Positions 40,553 through 51,548 are shown, numbered from the stretch's first letter. The stretch is 64,000 bases of DNA from Burkholderia ubonensis (GCF_001718695.1 NZ_CP013420.1:1798001-1862000), one strand, 5' to 3'. The notes: generated from the letters alone by a model not told the origin. Translations and numbers: made by a program.

Positions 40553-41473
40553 ATGAACGGTGATGATATCTCTCGCATCGACCTGAACCTGCTGAAGGTG
40601 TTCGAGGCGCTGTACGAGGAAGGCGGCGCGAGCCGCGCGGCGCTGCGGCTCGATCTGACGCAGTCGGCCGTCAGCGCGGCGCTCGCACGGCTGCGCGCGC
40701 TCTACGCCGATCCGCTGTTCGTGCGCACCGGCCGAGGGCTCGCGCCGACACCACGCGCGGACGAGCTGAAGCCGATCCTGTCCGACGCGCTCGACCGCTG
40801 CCGGCAGAGCCTCGCGATCGCCGCCGACAGCGGCGACCGGCTCGGCCGCACGATCTCGCTCGGGCTGTCGGACGACTTCGAGATCGCGCTCGGCAGCGCG
40901 CTGATCGCCGCGGTCGCGAAGGAGGCGGCCGGCATCCGGCTGATCTTCCGGCAGACGCACAGCGGCATCGCCGGCGACGCGCTGCTGCGGCACGGCGTCG
41001 ACCTCGCGATCGCGTCGGGCGGATTTTCGGCGAGCGGGCTGAGCCGGCGCGCGGTCGCGACCGGCGGCTACGCGTGCCTGATCGATCCGGCGGCGCGCGC
41101 ACGGCCGGCGCGCGCGCTGACACTCGCCGACTATCTGCGGCACGACCATCTGCTGGTGTCGTCAGGGGGCGTGATCGGCATCGTCGACGAAGCGCTGGCC
41201 GCGCTCGGCCACAAGCGGCGCGTCGCCGCGTCGACCACGCATTTCGCCGCACTGCCTTACCTGCTGCTCGGCACGGCCGCCATCGCGACGATCCCCGCGC
41301 ACGCGGCGCGGGCGATCGCGCGCACGACGCCGCTGCGCTGCGTCGCATGCCCGGTCGAACTGCCCGGCTATCCGGTAGAAATCGGCTGGCGCACGAGCAC
41401 GCAGCGCGATCCGGCGATCGTGCGCGTGCGCGACGCGATCGCAGCGTGCGTCGCGACGATCGTCGCGGCGTGA
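40553..41473 (+). CDS. LysR-family transcriptional regulator
   Basis: A 306-residue LysR-type regulator. The helix-turn-helix (residues about 7-66) contains [20 protein letters not shown] and [23 protein letters not shown], the NodD/NahR-like subgroup that favours LTQSAVSxxLxxLR. The rest is the periplasmic-binding-like effector domain. It is transcribed away from the nitrilase gene, and a palindromic operator lies between them, so it most likely controls nitrilase expression in response to the nitrile or its product. This role is inferred from position only. Confidence 0.9.
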   Translation: MNGDDISRIDLNLLKVFEALYEEGGASRAALRLDLTQSAVSAALARLRALYADPLFVRTGRGLAPTPRADELKPILSDALDRCRQSLAIAADSGDRLGRTISLGLSDDFEIALGSALIAAVAKEAAGIRLIFRQTHSGIAGDALLRHGVDLAIASGGFSASGLSRRAVATGGYACLIDPAARARPARALTLADYLRHDHLLVSSGGVIGIVDEALAALGHKRRVAASTTHFAALPYLLLGTAAIATIPAHAARAIARTTPLRCVACPVELPGYPVEIGWRTSTQRDPAIVRVRDAIAACVATIVAA

Positions 41474-41579
41474 CGGCCGGGGTGACTTGGCGACGCGGCG
41501 ACGTTTCGGGTCCAAAAGGGTCGGATAGATCACCCGACCGCCCGGCACCCGCCGGTCGCAACCGGTAAAATGCGATCCC

Positions 41580-42089
41580 ATGAAACCCGAAATCTGGACC
41601 CCGCACGTGACCGTCGCGGCGATCGTCGAGCGCGCCGGCCGCTTTCTCGTGATCGAGGAAGAAACCTCGGCGGGCCTGCGCATCAACCAGCCCGCCGGCC
41701 ACCTCGAAGCCGGCGAATCGCTCGCCGACGCCGTGATCCGCGAAACGCTCGAGGAAACCGCGCATCCGTTCGAGCCCGACGCGCTCGTGGGCGTGTACCT
41801 CGCCCACTACGACCGCCCCGGCAACGCGGGCGCCACCTATCTGCGCTTCACGTTCTGCGGCGCGGCGGGCGAGCCGCTGCCCGGGCACCCGCTCGACGAC
41901 GGCATCGTCCGCACGCGGTGGATGACGGCCGACGAGCTGCGCGCATGCAGCGACCGTCACCGCTCGCCCGCGGTAATGCGCTGCGTCGACGACTATCTCG
42001 CCGGGCGGCGCGTGCCGCTCGATTTCGTGCATACGCATTCGGTCGCGCCGCGGCCGGACGCATTCGATCGTCAGATGGTGAACAAATGA
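41580..42089 (+). CDS. Nudix hydrolase (NudJ-like phosphatase)
   Basis: A 169-residue Nudix protein. The Nudix box [20 protein letters not shown] runs from residue 40, with Ala in place of the usual Gly near its end. E. coli NudJ (YmfB), a nucleotide and thiamin pyrophosphate phosphatase, also sits next to mnmA, and the GHLE-type box fits it. The stop overlaps the mnmA start (ATGA), so the two are translationally linked. A TAAAAT -10 box ends only eight bases before the ATG, so the transcript may have almost no leader. No ribosome binding site is visible. Confidence 0.9.
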   Translation: MKPEIWTPHVTVAAIVERAGRFLVIEEETSAGLRINQPAGHLEAGESLADAVIRETLEETAHPFEPDALVGVYLAHYDRPGNAGATYLRFTFCGAAGEPLPGHPLDDGIVRTRWMTADELRACSDRHRSPAVMRCVDDYLAGRRVPLDFVHTHSVAPRPDAFDRQMVNK

Positions 42090-43225
42090 GCAAGCGACGT
42101 GTCGTGGTCGGCATGTCGGGCGGCGTCGATTCGTCGGTGACCGCGTGGCTGCTGAAGGAACAGGGATACGACGTCGTCGGCCTGTTCATGAAGAACTGGG
42201 AAGACGACGACGACGGCGAATACTGCTCGACGCGCCAGGACTGGATCGACGTCGTGTCGGTCGCCGACCTGATCGGCATCGACGTCGAGGCGGTCAACTT
42301 CGCCGCCGAATACAAGGACCGCGTGTTCGCCGAGTTCCTGCGCGAATATTCGGCCGGCCGCACGCCGAACCCGGACGTGCTGTGCAACGCCGAGATCAAG
42401 TTCAAGGCGTTCCTCGATCACGCGATGACGCTCGGCGCGGAAACGATCGCGACCGGCCACTACGCGCGCGTGCGCGAGCGCGACGGCCGCTTCGAACTGC
42501 TGAAGGCGTTCGATCACACGAAAGACCAGTCGTATTTCCTGCACCGGCTGAACCAGGCGCAGCTGTCGAAGACGATGTTCCCGCTCGGCGAGATCCCGAA
42601 GACGAAGGTGCGCGAGATCGCCGCGCAGATCGGGCTGCCGAATGCGAAGAAGAAGGATTCGACCGGCATCTGCTTCATCGGCGAGCGGCCGTTCCGCGAT
42701 TTCCTGAACCGCTATCTGCCGACGAAACCCGGCCCGATGAAGACGCCCGACGGCAAGACGGTCGGCGAGCACATCGGCCTCGCGTTCTACACGTTCGGCC
42801 AGCGCAAGGGCATCGGCCTCGGCGGCAGCAAGGACGGCAGCGGCGAGCCGTGGTTCGTCGCCGCGAAGGACATCCCGTCGAACACGCTTTACGTCGTGCA
42901 GGGCCACGACCATCCGTGGCTGCTGTCGCGCCGGCTCGTCGCCGGCAACGTGAGCTGGACCGCCGGCGAGCCGCCGGCCGACGGCTTCGCGTGCGGTGCG
43001 AAGACCCGCTACCGGCAGGCGGACGCGGGCTGCTCGTTCGCCCTTGCCGGCGGCGAGCGCTTCTCGCTGACCTTCGACGACGCGCAATGGGCGGTCACGC
43101 CCGGCCAGTCGGCGGTGCTGTACGACGGCGAGATCTGCCTCGGCGGCGGCATCATCGAGCACGCGGCCAGCGGCCGCGATGCTGCTGCTGCGGCCCCCGC
43201 AGCGGCACTCGTCGAAGCACGCTGA
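42086..43225 (+). CDS. mnmA: tRNA-specific 2-thiouridylase MnmA
   Basis: Thiolates uridine 34 of Lys, Glu and Gln tRNAs using sulfur relayed from IscS. The 379-residue protein has the PP-loop [10 protein letters not shown] (residues 9-18). The two catalytic cysteines are Cys100 ([12 protein letters not shown]) and Cys196 ([13 protein letters not shown]). The tRNA-interacting GHYARV (near 124) is also present. The start at 42086 overlaps the Nudix stop. The last 15 residues are Ala-rich and variable. Confidence 0.96.
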   Translation: MSKRRVVVGMSGGVDSSVTAWLLKEQGYDVVGLFMKNWEDDDDGEYCSTRQDWIDVVSVADLIGIDVEAVNFAAEYKDRVFAEFLREYSAGRTPNPDVLCNAEIKFKAFLDHAMTLGAETIATGHYARVRERDGRFELLKAFDHTKDQSYFLHRLNQAQLSKTMFPLGEIPKTKVREIAAQIGLPNAKKKDSTGICFIGERPFRDFLNRYLPTKPGPMKTPDGKTVGEHIGLAFYTFGQRKGIGLGGSKDGSGEPWFVAAKDIPSNTLYVVQGHDHPWLLSRRLVAGNVSWTAGEPPADGFACGAKTRYRQADAGCSFALAGGERFSLTFDDAQWAVTPGQSAVLYDGEICLGGGIIEHAASGRDAAAAAPAAALVEAR

Positions 43226-43340
43226 CACCCATTCGGTTTAGACTTGCGGCACGCCGCGCCCGGCGCAACACGATTGCACCGAGGCCGGCGCGCCGCCGTC
43301 GCAGCGTACGCATGGCGGCCTACTTTCACGGAGTTCCCCC

Positions 43341-44960
43341 ATGCTTTCCAGACGTTACCTCGCGATGTGGGGTGCCGTGCTGTTGCTCGCCGCCGCAGCC
43401 GCACTCGCGTCGATCCATGCGCTGTCCTGGCTGTGGATCATTGTCCCCGCCGCCCTCGTTGCCCTCGGCCTGTACGACCTGAACCAGGACCGTCACGCGA
43501 TCCTGCGCAACTACCCGCTGTGGGGCCACCTGCGCTTCCTGTTCGAATTCATCCGGCCGGAAATCCGCCAGTACTTCGTCGAGGACGACACCGACGAGAA
43601 ACCGTTTTCACGCGCGCAGCGCAGCCTCGTCTACCAGCGCGCGAAGAACGTCGGCGACAACCGCCCGTACGGCACCGAGCTGAACGTGAAGGCGCTCGCG
43701 CACGAATGGATCAGCCATTCGCTCGCGCCGACCAAGCTGCCGAACCACGATTTCCGCATTCGCGTCGGCGCGGGCCGCGCGCAGCCGTACGACATCTCGA
43801 TCTTCAACATCTCGGCGATGAGCTTCGGCTCGTTGTCCGCGAACGCGATCCGCTCGCTGAACCTCGGCGCGAAGAAAGGCGGCTTCGCGCACGACACGGG
43901 CGAAGGCTCGCTGTCGAAATACCACCGCGAGCACGGCGGCGACATCATCTGGGAAATCGCGTCCGGCTACTTCGGCTGCCGCAACGACGACGGCACGTTC
44001 AGCCCGGACAAGTTCGCGAAGCAGGCGGCCGATCCGCAGGTGAAGATGATCGAGATCAAGCTGTCGCAGGGCGCGAAGCCGGGCCACGGCGGCGTGCTGC
44101 CGGCCGCGAAGATCACGCCCGAGATCGCCGAGACGCGCGGCGTGCCGATGGGCAAGGACTGCATCTCGCCGGCGACGCACTCGGAATTCTCGACGCCGCG
44201 CGGGCTGCTCGAATTCGTCGAGCGGCTGCGCACGCTGTCCGGCGGCAAGCCGACCGGCTTCAAGCTGTGCATCGGCCATCCGTGGGAGTTCTTCGGCATC
44301 GCGAAGGCGATGCTCGAGACCGGCATCGTGCCGGACTTCATCGTCGTCGACGGCGCCGAGGGCGGCACCGGCGCGGCGCCGCTCGAATTTACCGATCACG
44401 TCGGCGTGCCGCTGCAGGAAGGGCTGCTGCTCGTGCACAACACGCTCGTCGGGATCGGCGTGCGCGACCGCGTGAAGATCGGCGCGAGCGGCAAGATCAT
44501 CACCGCGTTCGACGTCGCGCGCACGCTCGCGATCGGCGCCGACTGGGTGAACTCCGCGCGCGGCTTCATGTTCGCGGTCGGCTGCATCCAGGCGCAGACC
44601 TGCCACACCGGCCGCTGCCCGACCGGCGTCGCGACGCAGGACCCGGTGCGCCAGCGCGCGCTCGTCGTGCCGGACAAGGCCGACCGCGTGTACAACTTCC
44701 ACCGCAACACGCTGCACGCGCTGCAGGAGCTCGTGCAGGCGGCCGGCCTCGCACATCCGTCCGAGCTGCGCGCGCATCACATCGTGCAGCGCATCGCGCC
44801 GCACGAGGTCCGGCTGATGTCCCAGCTGCTCAAGTACCTGAAGCCCGGCGCGCTGCTCGACGGCGGCCACTGCGGCTTTACGCTGTACGAGAAATGGTGG
44901 CCGCTCGCGCGCAGCGACTCGTTCACGCTCGGCGACGCCGTCTACGCGTCGATCGAGTGA
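43341..44960 (+). CDS. FMN-binding glutamate synthase-like membrane protein
   Basis: A 539-residue protein with two N-terminal hydrophobic segments (MWGAVLLLAAAAALASIHAL and LWIIVPAALVALGLYDL) anchoring a glutamate-synthase central domain. FMN-site motifs are FNISAMSFGSLS (near 154) and VVDGAEGGTGAAPLEF (near 335). A 3Fe-4S cluster motif, CIQAQTCHTGRCPTG, lies near 415. It lacks the glutaminase domain of GltB, so it cannot be an ordinary glutamate synthase alone. Such stand-alone proteins are widespread and poorly characterised. GGAG precedes the ATG; a terminator follows. Confidence 0.9.
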   Translation: MLSRRYLAMWGAVLLLAAAAALASIHALSWLWIIVPAALVALGLYDLNQDRHAILRNYPLWGHLRFLFEFIRPEIRQYFVEDDTDEKPFSRAQRSLVYQRAKNVGDNRPYGTELNVKALAHEWISHSLAPTKLPNHDFRIRVGAGRAQPYDISIFNISAMSFGSLSANAIRSLNLGAKKGGFAHDTGEGSLSKYHREHGGDIIWEIASGYFGCRNDDGTFSPDKFAKQAADPQVKMIEIKLSQGAKPGHGGVLPAAKITPEIAETRGVPMGKDCISPATHSEFSTPRGLLEFVERLRTLSGGKPTGFKLCIGHPWEFFGIAKAMLETGIVPDFIVVDGAEGGTGAAPLEFTDHVGVPLQEGLLLVHNTLVGIGVRDRVKIGASGKIITAFDVARTLAIGADWVNSARGFMFAVGCIQAQTCHTGRCPTGVATQDPVRQRALVVPDKADRVYNFHRNTLHALQELVQAAGLAHPSELRAHHIVQRIAPHEVRLMSQLLKYLKPGALLDGGHCGFTLYEKWWPLARSDSFTLGDAVYASIE

Positions 44961-44977
44961 CGGCGCCGGCCGGCAAG

Positions 44978-45007
44978 AAAAAAAACGCGCCTCGGGGCGC
45001 GTTTTTT
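44978..45007. terminator. Bidirectional terminator between gltB-like gene and GST
   Basis: ACGCGCC (44985-44991) pairs with GGCGCGT (44996-45002) around TCGG. An eight-base A-run precedes it and six T follow, so it serves the convergent genes on both strands. Confidence 0.9.
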
Positions 45008-45057
45008 CATCTGCGGAATGCGCGGGCGGCAGCGGCGCCTGCCGATTCAGCCGCGAC

Positions 45058-45672
45058 TCAGCCCCGCGGCACCGTGTCGATGAACGACTGGCGCTGCATC
45101 AGCTTCACGAAGTGCTTGTCGAGGTTCGGGTGGCGCTCGCGCCAGTTCAGCTCGGGCATCCGGAAGTCGAGATAGCCGAGCGCGCAGCCGAGCGCGACGT
45201 CGGCGAGCGTGTAATGATTACCGACGCACCACATCTTGCCGCCGAGGCCCTGCGACATTGCGACGAGCGCGTCGTCGATCTTGCGCTGCTGGCGGGCGAT
45301 CCAGCTCTCGCTGCGCTGATGCGCGTCGCGCTGCACGTTTTCGATGCGGATCGCGACCGACGCGTCGAGCGCGCCGTCGCACAGCGCCTCCCAGCAGCGC
45401 ACCTCGACGCGCTCGCGGCCCGACGGCGGAATCAGCTTGCCGACCGGCGACAGCGTGTCGACGTATTCGCAGATCACGCGGGAATCGAACACCGCGGCGC
45501 CGTCTTCCATCACGAGACACGGAACCTTGCCGAGCGGGTTCGAGGCATGAATGTTCGTGTCCGGCGCCCAGACGTTCTCGAGCTCCAGCTTGTAGTCGAT
45601 CTTCTTTTCAGCAAGCACGATCCGCGCCTTTCGGACGAACGGGCTGCTGAGCGAACCGATTAATTTCATCAT
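45058..45672 (-). CDS. Glutathione S-transferase family protein
   Basis: A 204-residue GST with the thioredoxin-like N-domain MKLIGSLSSPFVRKARIVLA (Ser in the SSPFVRK position as catalytic residue) and cis-Pro region NPLGKVPCLVMEDG. The helical C-domain ends ELNWRERHPNLDKHFVKLMQ. The SSPFVRKARI start is typical of the YibF/GstA-like group. Two ATGs occur in a row (45672, 45669); AAAGGCAG precedes the first. Its substrate is unknown. It is divergent from pepP with 180 bases between. Confidence 0.92.
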   Translation of the reverse strand: MMKLIGSLSSPFVRKARIVLAEKKIDYKLELENVWAPDTNIHASNPLGKVPCLVMEDGAAVFDSRVICEYVDTLSPVGKLIPPSGRERVEVRCWEALCDGALDASVAIRIENVQRDAHQRSESWIARQQRKIDDALVAMSQGLGGKMWCVGNHYTLADVALGCALGYLDFRMPELNWRERHPNLDKHFVKLMQRQSFIDTVPRG

Positions 45673-45852
45673 CTGCCTTTGTTGAGGAACCGCCGAGAGT
45701 ATACGTTGTCGCCGATCATAACCGGCCGGCGACAGCCGGTAGAAAATCGCCCATTCGGCCTGTGGATGGTTTGCAACAACCGCGCCAGCGCCGTTGCGGC
45801 CCCGTCCCCACGCCCTCTCACGCGCCGCGTCCGGCGGCGCTACAATCGCACG

Positions 45853-47250
45853 ATGAATGCGCCCCACGAATCCGCCATCGCCGTCGACGTCTACCGCCAG
45901 CGCCGCGAGCGCGTGCTTGCCGCACTGCGCGCCGCGGGCGGCGGCGTCGCCATCGTTCCCACCGCGCCGGAAGTGATGCGCAACCGCGACACGGGCTATC
46001 CGTATCGCCACGACAGCTACTTCTACTACCTGACGGGCTTCGCCGAGCCGGACGCCGTGCTCGTGCTGAACGCGTCCGCGCCGCACGGCGCGCCGCAATC
46101 GATCCTGTTCTGCCGCGCGAAGAATCCCGACCTCGAGATCTGGGAAGGCTTCCACTACGGCCCGGAGGCTGCGCGCGACGCGTTCGGCGTCGACGCGGCA
46201 TACGCCGCCGACGCGCTCGACACGGAAATGCCGCGCCTGCTCGCCGATGCGGGCACCGTGCACTACCGGTTCGGCGCGTCGGCCGAGTTCGACCGCCAGC
46301 TCGGCCGCTGGCTCGACGCGGTGCGCGCGCGGGCGCGCACGGGCGTCGCAGCGCCCGACGCGCTGCTCGACCTCACGCCGCTCGTCGACGACATGCGGCT
46401 CGTCAAGGACGAGCACGAGCTCGCGATCATGATGCGCGCCGCGCACATCTCGGCGCTCGCGCATCGCCGCGCGATGCAGGCGTGCCGGCCGGGCGTGCGC
46501 GAATACGAACTCGAGGCCGAGCTGCTCTACACGTTCCGCAAGCACGGCGCGCAGGCGCCGGCCTACGGCTCGATCGTCGCGGCGGGCGCGAACGCGTGCG
46601 TGCTGCATTACCCGGCCGGCTACGCGGCCGCGCGCGACGGCGACCTGATCCTGATCGACGCGGCGTGCGAGCTCGACGGCTACGCGTCGGACATCACCCG
46701 CACGTTCCCGGCCAACGGGCGCTTCTCGCCCGCGCAGCGCACGCTGTACGACATCGTGCTCGCCGCGCAGCAGGCGGCGATCGACGCGACGCGCGCCGGC
46801 GTGCCGTTCGAGGCGCCGCACGACGCCGCCGTGCGCGTGCTCGCGCAGGGCCTGCTCGACACCGGCATCATCCCGAAGACGCGCTTCTCGAACGTCGACG
46901 ACGTGATCGCGGAGCGTGCGTATGCGCGCTTCTACATGCACCGCACCGGCCACTGGCTCGGCATGGACGTGCACGACTGCGGCGACTACCGCGAGCGGCT
47001 CGCCGAGCGCGACGCCAACGGCGCGCTGCCGTGGCGCACGCTGCAGGCCGGCATGGCGCTGACCGTCGAGCCGGGCCTGTACGTGCGCGCCGCCGACGAC
47101 GTGCCGCCCGAATACTGGAACATCGGCATCCGCATTGAAGACGACGCGATCGTGCGCGAGCAGGGCTGCGAGCTGATTTCGCGCGACGTGCCCGTCGCGG
47201 CCGCCGAGATCGAGGCGCTGATGCGCGCAGGCGCGGCGCACGGCGCCTGA
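45853..47250 (+). CDS. pepP: Xaa-Pro aminopeptidase (aminopeptidase P)
   Basis: Removes N-terminal residues before proline. The 465-residue protein has the AMP_N domain (TGYPYRHDSYFYYLTGFAEP near 48) and a pita-bread metalloprotease domain. Metal ligands lie in LIDAACELDGYASDITRTF (two Asp), HRTGHWLGMDVHD (His), TVEPGLYV (Glu) and GIRIEDDAIV (Glu). A TACAAT box at 45841-45846 ends six bases before the ATG, suggesting a leaderless transcript. pepP followed by ubiH is the same order as in E. coli. Confidence 0.96.
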   Translation: MNAPHESAIAVDVYRQRRERVLAALRAAGGGVAIVPTAPEVMRNRDTGYPYRHDSYFYYLTGFAEPDAVLVLNASAPHGAPQSILFCRAKNPDLEIWEGFHYGPEAARDAFGVDAAYAADALDTEMPRLLADAGTVHYRFGASAEFDRQLGRWLDAVRARARTGVAAPDALLDLTPLVDDMRLVKDEHELAIMMRAAHISALAHRRAMQACRPGVREYELEAELLYTFRKHGAQAPAYGSIVAAGANACVLHYPAGYAAARDGDLILIDAACELDGYASDITRTFPANGRFSPAQRTLYDIVLAAQQAAIDATRAGVPFEAPHDAAVRVLAQGLLDTGIIPKTRFSNVDDVIAERAYARFYMHRTGHWLGMDVHDCGDYRERLAERDANGALPWRTLQAGMALTVEPGLYVRAADDVPPEYWNIGIRIEDDAIVREQGCELISRDVPVAAAEIEALMRAGAAHGA

Positions 47251-47290
47251 GCAGGCGGCGCCGACCGTTTCATCCGTTTCACGATTCCTG

Positions 47291-48469
47291 ATGACGACCG
47301 ATTCCTCCCCGGCCACGCCGGACCACGACATCGCCATCGTCGGCGCGGGCCCCGTCGGGCTCGCGCTGGCCGGCTGGCTCGCGCGGCGCAGCGCGACGCG
47401 GCACTGGTCGATCGCGCTGATCGACGCGCGCGAGCCCGCCGCAAGCGCGAACGATCCGCGCGCGATCGCGGTGTCGCACGGCAGCCGCGTGCTGCTCGAC
47501 ACGCTCGCGTGGCCCGCCGACGCGACGCCGATCGAACACATCCACGTGTCGCAGCGCGGCCATTTCGGCCGCACGCTGATCGACCGCGACGAGCACGACG
47601 TGGCGGCGCTCGGCTACGTCGTGCGCTACGGCTCGATCGTGCAGGCGCTGGCGGGCGCGGTGCGCGGCACGCGCGTCGACTGGCTCACGTCGACCTCGGC
47701 GCGCGCGCCGCGGCAGGACGCCGACGGCGTCACGCTGACGCTCGACGGACCGCAGGGCGAACGCACGCTGCGCGCGCGGATCGTCGTCAATGCCGAAGGC
47801 GGGCTGTTCCACGAGCAGCGGGACGACGGCGGCAAGCACCGCCGCGACTACGGCCAGACTGCGCTCGTCGGCACGGTGACGGTGTCCGCGCCGCGCCCGA
47901 ACGTCGCGTGGGAGCGCTTCACGCACGAAGGCCCGCTCGCGCTGCTGCCGCTCGGCGGCGCCGATTACGCGCTGGTGTGGTGCTGCGAGCCCGGCGAAGC
48001 CGCTCGCCGCGCCGCGCTGCCCGACGACGCGTTCCTGCGCGAGCTCGGCATCGCGTTCGGCGAGCGCATGGGCCGCTTCGTCGCGATCGCCGGGCGCGCG
48101 TCGTTCCCGCTCGGCCTGAACGCCGCGCAGACGCTCGTCGACCGCCGCACCGCGATCGTCGGCAATGCCGCGCAGACGCTGCACCCGGTCGCGGGCCAGG
48201 GGCTCAACCTCGGCCTGCGCGACGCGCATACGCTCGTCGACACGCTGTCCTGGCACGGCGCCGAGCCGGCCGCGCTCGCTGCCTTCAACGCGCGGCGCGC
48301 GCTCGACCGGCGCTTCACGATCGGCGCGACCGACACGCTCGCGCGGCTGTTCACGATCGAGGCGGGCCCGCTCACGCTGCTGCGCGGCGCGGCGCTGACC
48401 GCGCTCGAACTCGTGCCGCCGCTCAAGGCCGCGATCGCCCGCCAGATGATGTTCGGCCAGCGCCGCTGA
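47291..48469 (+). CDS. ubiH: UbiH/UbiF/VisC-family FAD monooxygenase (ubiquinone synthesis)
   Basis: Flavin hydroxylase of the ubiquinone ring. The 392-residue protein has the N-terminal dinucleotide motif IAIVGAGPVGLALAGWL (near 13-29). The second FAD motif is RTAIVGNAAQTLHPVAGQGL (near 283), which leads into the family signature NLGLRDAHTL. It follows pepP by 40 bases as in E. coli pepP-ubiH, so I favour UbiH; UbiF or UbiI-like specificity cannot be excluded because betaproteobacterial enzymes of this group have mixed positional specificity. Confidence 0.88.
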   Translation: MTTDSSPATPDHDIAIVGAGPVGLALAGWLARRSATRHWSIALIDAREPAASANDPRAIAVSHGSRVLLDTLAWPADATPIEHIHVSQRGHFGRTLIDRDEHDVAALGYVVRYGSIVQALAGAVRGTRVDWLTSTSARAPRQDADGVTLTLDGPQGERTLRARIVVNAEGGLFHEQRDDGGKHRRDYGQTALVGTVTVSAPRPNVAWERFTHEGPLALLPLGGADYALVWCCEPGEAARRAALPDDAFLRELGIAFGERMGRFVAIAGRASFPLGLNAAQTLVDRRTAIVGNAAQTLHPVAGQGLNLGLRDAHTLVDTLSWHGAEPAALAAFNARRALDRRFTIGATDTLARLFTIEAGPLTLLRGAALTALELVPPLKAAIARQMMFGQRR

Positions 48470-48637
48470 CGCGCGCGCCGCCACCCCCGCCGCACCGCGC
48501 GGTGTCCGATGCGCGCCACGCGCAGCGCGCCGGACAAACCGGGTCAAATCGGCGCGGCAGGGGAATACGGTAAAATGCGCGTTTCCCTCCGCCGTTTTCA
48601 TGCCCGCGCTGGTCGGTCCGCGGGCGATGTCATTGCG

Positions 48638-49708
48638 ATGCCCGTTATCGGCTCTCACGTATTGCGCAACAACCTGTTCGTCGCCCCGATGGCCGGCGTG
48701 ACGGACCGGCCGTTCCGCCAGCTGTGCAAGCGGCTGGGGGCCGGCTATGCCGTGTCCGAAATGGTCGCGTCCAACGCCCAGCTGTGGAAAAGCGCCAAGA
48801 CGATGCGGCGCGCGAACCACGAAGGCGAGGTCGAGCCGATCGCCGTGCAGATCGCCGGCGCCGACCCGGCGATGATGGCCGAAGCCGCCCGCTACAACGT
48901 CGACAACGGCGCGCAGATCATCGACATCAACATGGGCTGCCCGGCGAAGAAGGTGTGCAACGTCGCCGCGGGCTCCGCGCTGCTGCAGAACGAGCCGCTC
49001 GTGAAGCAGATCGTCGAGGCGGTCGTCGGCGCGGTCGGCACGGGGCCCGACGCCGTGCCCGTCACGCTGAAGATCCGCACCGGCTGGGACCGCGAGCACA
49101 AGAACGCGATCACGGTCGCGCGCCTCGCCGAGGCCGCCGGCATCTCGATGCTCACCGTGCACGGCCGCACGCGCGCCGACCTGTACCGCGGCGAAGCCGA
49201 ATACGAAACCATCGCGGCCGTGAAGGCGGCGGTCGGCATTCCGGTCGTCGCGAACGGCGACATCACGTCGCCGCAGAAGGCGAAGGCGGTGCTCGACGCG
49301 ACCGGCGCCGACGCACTGATGATCGGTCGCGCCGCGCAAGGCCGGCCGTGGCTGTTCCGTGAAATCGATCATTTCCTGCAAACCGGCGAGCTGCTGCCGC
49401 CGCCGCTGATCGACGAGATCCAGCAGGTGATGAACGAGCATCTGGAAGATCACTACGCGTTCTACGGAGAATTCACGGGAGTCCGTACTGCGCGCAAGCA
49501 CATCGGCTGGTACACTCGCGGCCTTTCCGGCGCCAACGGGTTCCGGCACCGGATGAACACGCTCGATTCCACCCGCGAGCAGCTCGCCGCCGTCAATGCA
49601 TTCTTCGAAGCGCAGAAGGCGCTGTCCGATCACCTCGTCTACGTCGACGAGGACGGGGATGAGGATGACCACGGCGAGTCGGACGACCATAACCAGTTAG
49701 CAGCATGA
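48638..49708 (+). CDS. dusB: tRNA-dihydrouridine synthase B
   Basis: FMN enzyme reducing uridine 17 in tRNA D-loops. The 356-residue protein begins [20 protein letters not shown], with [13 protein letters not shown] (near 17) and the catalytic-Cys region [12 protein letters not shown] (near 99). It also has [15 protein letters not shown] (near 175) and [14 protein letters not shown] (near 206). The frame extends upstream to 48509, including an ATG at 48575, but 48638 fits the family. A TAAAAT box lies at 48571-48576. It overlaps fis by four bases, the dusB-fis pair conserved across proteobacteria. Confidence 0.96.
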   Translation: MPVIGSHVLRNNLFVAPMAGVTDRPFRQLCKRLGAGYAVSEMVASNAQLWKSAKTMRRANHEGEVEPIAVQIAGADPAMMAEAARYNVDNGAQIIDINMGCPAKKVCNVAAGSALLQNEPLVKQIVEAVVGAVGTGPDAVPVTLKIRTGWDREHKNAITVARLAEAAGISMLTVHGRTRADLYRGEAEYETIAAVKAAVGIPVVANGDITSPQKAKAVLDATGADALMIGRAAQGRPWLFREIDHFLQTGELLPPPLIDEIQQVMNEHLEDHYAFYGEFTGVRTARKHIGWYTRGLSGANGFRHRMNTLDSTREQLAAVNAFFEAQKALSDHLVYVDEDGDEDDHGESDDHNQLAA

Positions 49709-49938
49709 GCAAGCACAACATCGAACAATGTGTCCGCGAGAGCCTGGACGTGTATTTCCGGGATCTAGACGGCTCCAATCCGCACGACGTCTACGAAATG
49801 GTGATGTCCTGCGTCGAAAAGCCGATGCTCGAGGTCGTGCTCGAACAGGCGGGCGGCAACCAGTCGCTCGCCGCGGAGTACCTCGGCATCAACCGCAATA
49901 CGCTGCGCAAGAAGCTGCAGCAGCACGGCCTGCTGTAG
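49705..49938 (+). CDS. fis: DNA-binding protein Fis
   Basis: Nucleoid-associated regulator of rRNA and growth-phase genes. The 77-residue protein is shorter than E. coli Fis (98), lacking part of the N-terminal beta-hairpin arm, as is usual in Burkholderia. The C-terminal helix-turn-helix is clear: [20 protein letters not shown] (residues 51-70). The start overlaps the dusB stop (ATGA), so it is translationally coupled. purH follows 44 bases on. Confidence 0.96.
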   Translation: MSKHNIEQCVRESLDVYFRDLDGSNPHDVYEMVMSCVEKPMLEVVLEQAGGNQSLAAEYLGINRNTLRKKLQQHGLL

Positions 49939-49982
49939 CCGGCCGCCTTGTCCCCGTTTCCCTGGCTATTGGTGGTTCCATC

Positions 49983-51548
49983 ATGATCAAGCAAGCGCTC
50001 ATTTCCGTTTCCGACAAGACCGGCATCGTCGACTTTGCGAAGTCGCTGTCCGACCTCGGCGTCAAGCTGCTGTCGACCGGCGGCACCGCGAAACTGCTGG
50101 CCGACGCGGGCCTGCCCGTCACCGAGGTGGCCGACTACACCGGCTTCCCGGAAATGCTCGATGGGCGCGTGAAGACGCTGCATCCGAAGGTGCACGGCGG
50201 CATCCTGGCGCGCCGCGACCTGCCCGAGCACATGCAGGCGCTCGCCGCGCACGACATCCCGACGATCGACCTGCTCGTCGTGAACCTGTACCCGTTCGTC
50301 GCGACGATCGCGAAGGACGACTGCACGCTCGCGGACGCGATCGAGAACATCGACATCGGCGGCCCGACGATGCTGCGCTCGGCCGCGAAGAACCACCGCG
50401 ACGTGACGGTGATCGTCGATCCGGCCGACTACGCGGTCGTGCTCGACGAGATGAAGGCGAACGGCAACACGGTCGGCTATCCGACCAACTTCCGTCTCGC
50501 GACCAAGGTGTTCGCGCACACCGCGCAGTACGACGGCGCGATCACGAACTACCTGACGAGCCTGACCGACGAGCTCAAGCACACGTCGCGCAACCCGTAC
50601 CCGGCAACGCTGAACATGGCGTTCGACAAGGTGCAGGACCTGCGCTACGGCGAGAACCCGCACCAGAGCGCCGCGTTCTACCGCGACGTCGCGACGCCCG
50701 CCGGCGCGCTCGCGAACTACCGCCAGCTGCAGGGCAAGGAACTGTCGTACAACAACATCGCCGATTCGGATGCCGCGTGGGAATGCGTGAAGACGTTCGA
50801 TGCGCCGGCCTGCGTGATCATCAAGCACGCGAACCCGTGCGGCGTCGCGGTCGGCAACGACTCGGCCGACGCCTACGCGAAGGCGTTCCAGACCGATCCG
50901 ACGTCGGCGTTCGGCGGCATCATCGCGTTCAACCGCGAAGTCGACGAAGCGGCCGCGCAGGCCGTCGCGAAGCAGTTCGTCGAAGTGCTGATCGCGCCGT
51001 CGTTCACCGACGCCGCGAAGCAGGTGTTCGCCGCGAAGCAGAACGTGCGCCTGCTTGAGATCGCACTGGGCGAAGGCCATAACGCGTTCGACCTGAAGCG
51101 CGTCGGCGGCGGCCTGCTGGTGCAGTCGCTCGATGCGAAGAACGTGCAGCCGCACGAGCTGCGCGTCGTCACGAAGCGCCACCCGACGCCGAAGGAAATG
51201 GGCGACCTGCTGTTCGCGTGGCGCGTCGCGAAGTACGTGAAGTCGAACGCTATCGTGTTCTGCGGCAACGGCATGACGCTCGGCGTCGGCGCGGGCCAGA
51301 TGAGCCGCGTCGACTCGGCGCGCATCGCGAGCATCAAGGCGCAAAATGCGGGCCTCACGCTCGCGGGCTCGGCAGTCGCGTCGGATGCGTTCTTCCCGTT
51401 CCGCGACGGCCTCGACGTCGTCGTGGCGGCGGGCGCGACCTGCGTAATCCAGCCGGGCGGCTCGGTGCGCGACGACGAAGTGATCGCGGCGGCCGACGAG
51501 CACAACATCGCGATGATCCTGACGGGCGTGCGCCACTTCCGTCACTGA
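49983..51548 (+). CDS. purH: Bifunctional AICAR formyltransferase/IMP cyclohydrolase
   Basis: Last two steps of purine synthesis to IMP. The 521-residue protein has the N-terminal cyclohydrolase (MGS-like) domain, [16 protein letters not shown] and [15 protein letters not shown], with the [16 protein letters not shown] motif (near 60). The C-terminal formyltransferase contains [14 protein letters not shown] (Lys-His, near 278) and ends [19 protein letters not shown]. It belongs to the dusB-fis-purH unit, which is closed by a terminator. Confidence 0.97.
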   Translation: MIKQALISVSDKTGIVDFAKSLSDLGVKLLSTGGTAKLLADAGLPVTEVADYTGFPEMLDGRVKTLHPKVHGGILARRDLPEHMQALAAHDIPTIDLLVVNLYPFVATIAKDDCTLADAIENIDIGGPTMLRSAAKNHRDVTVIVDPADYAVVLDEMKANGNTVGYPTNFRLATKVFAHTAQYDGAITNYLTSLTDELKHTSRNPYPATLNMAFDKVQDLRYGENPHQSAAFYRDVATPAGALANYRQLQGKELSYNNIADSDAAWECVKTFDAPACVIIKHANPCGVAVGNDSADAYAKAFQTDPTSAFGGIIAFNREVDEAAAQAVAKQFVEVLIAPSFTDAAKQVFAAKQNVRLLEIALGEGHNAFDLKRVGGGLLVQSLDAKNVQPHELRVVTKRHPTPKEMGDLLFAWRVAKYVKSNAIVFCGNGMTLGVGAGQMSRVDSARIASIKAQNAGLTLAGSAVASDAFFPFRDGLDVVVAAGATCVIQPGGSVRDDEVIAAADEHNIAMILTGVRHFRH

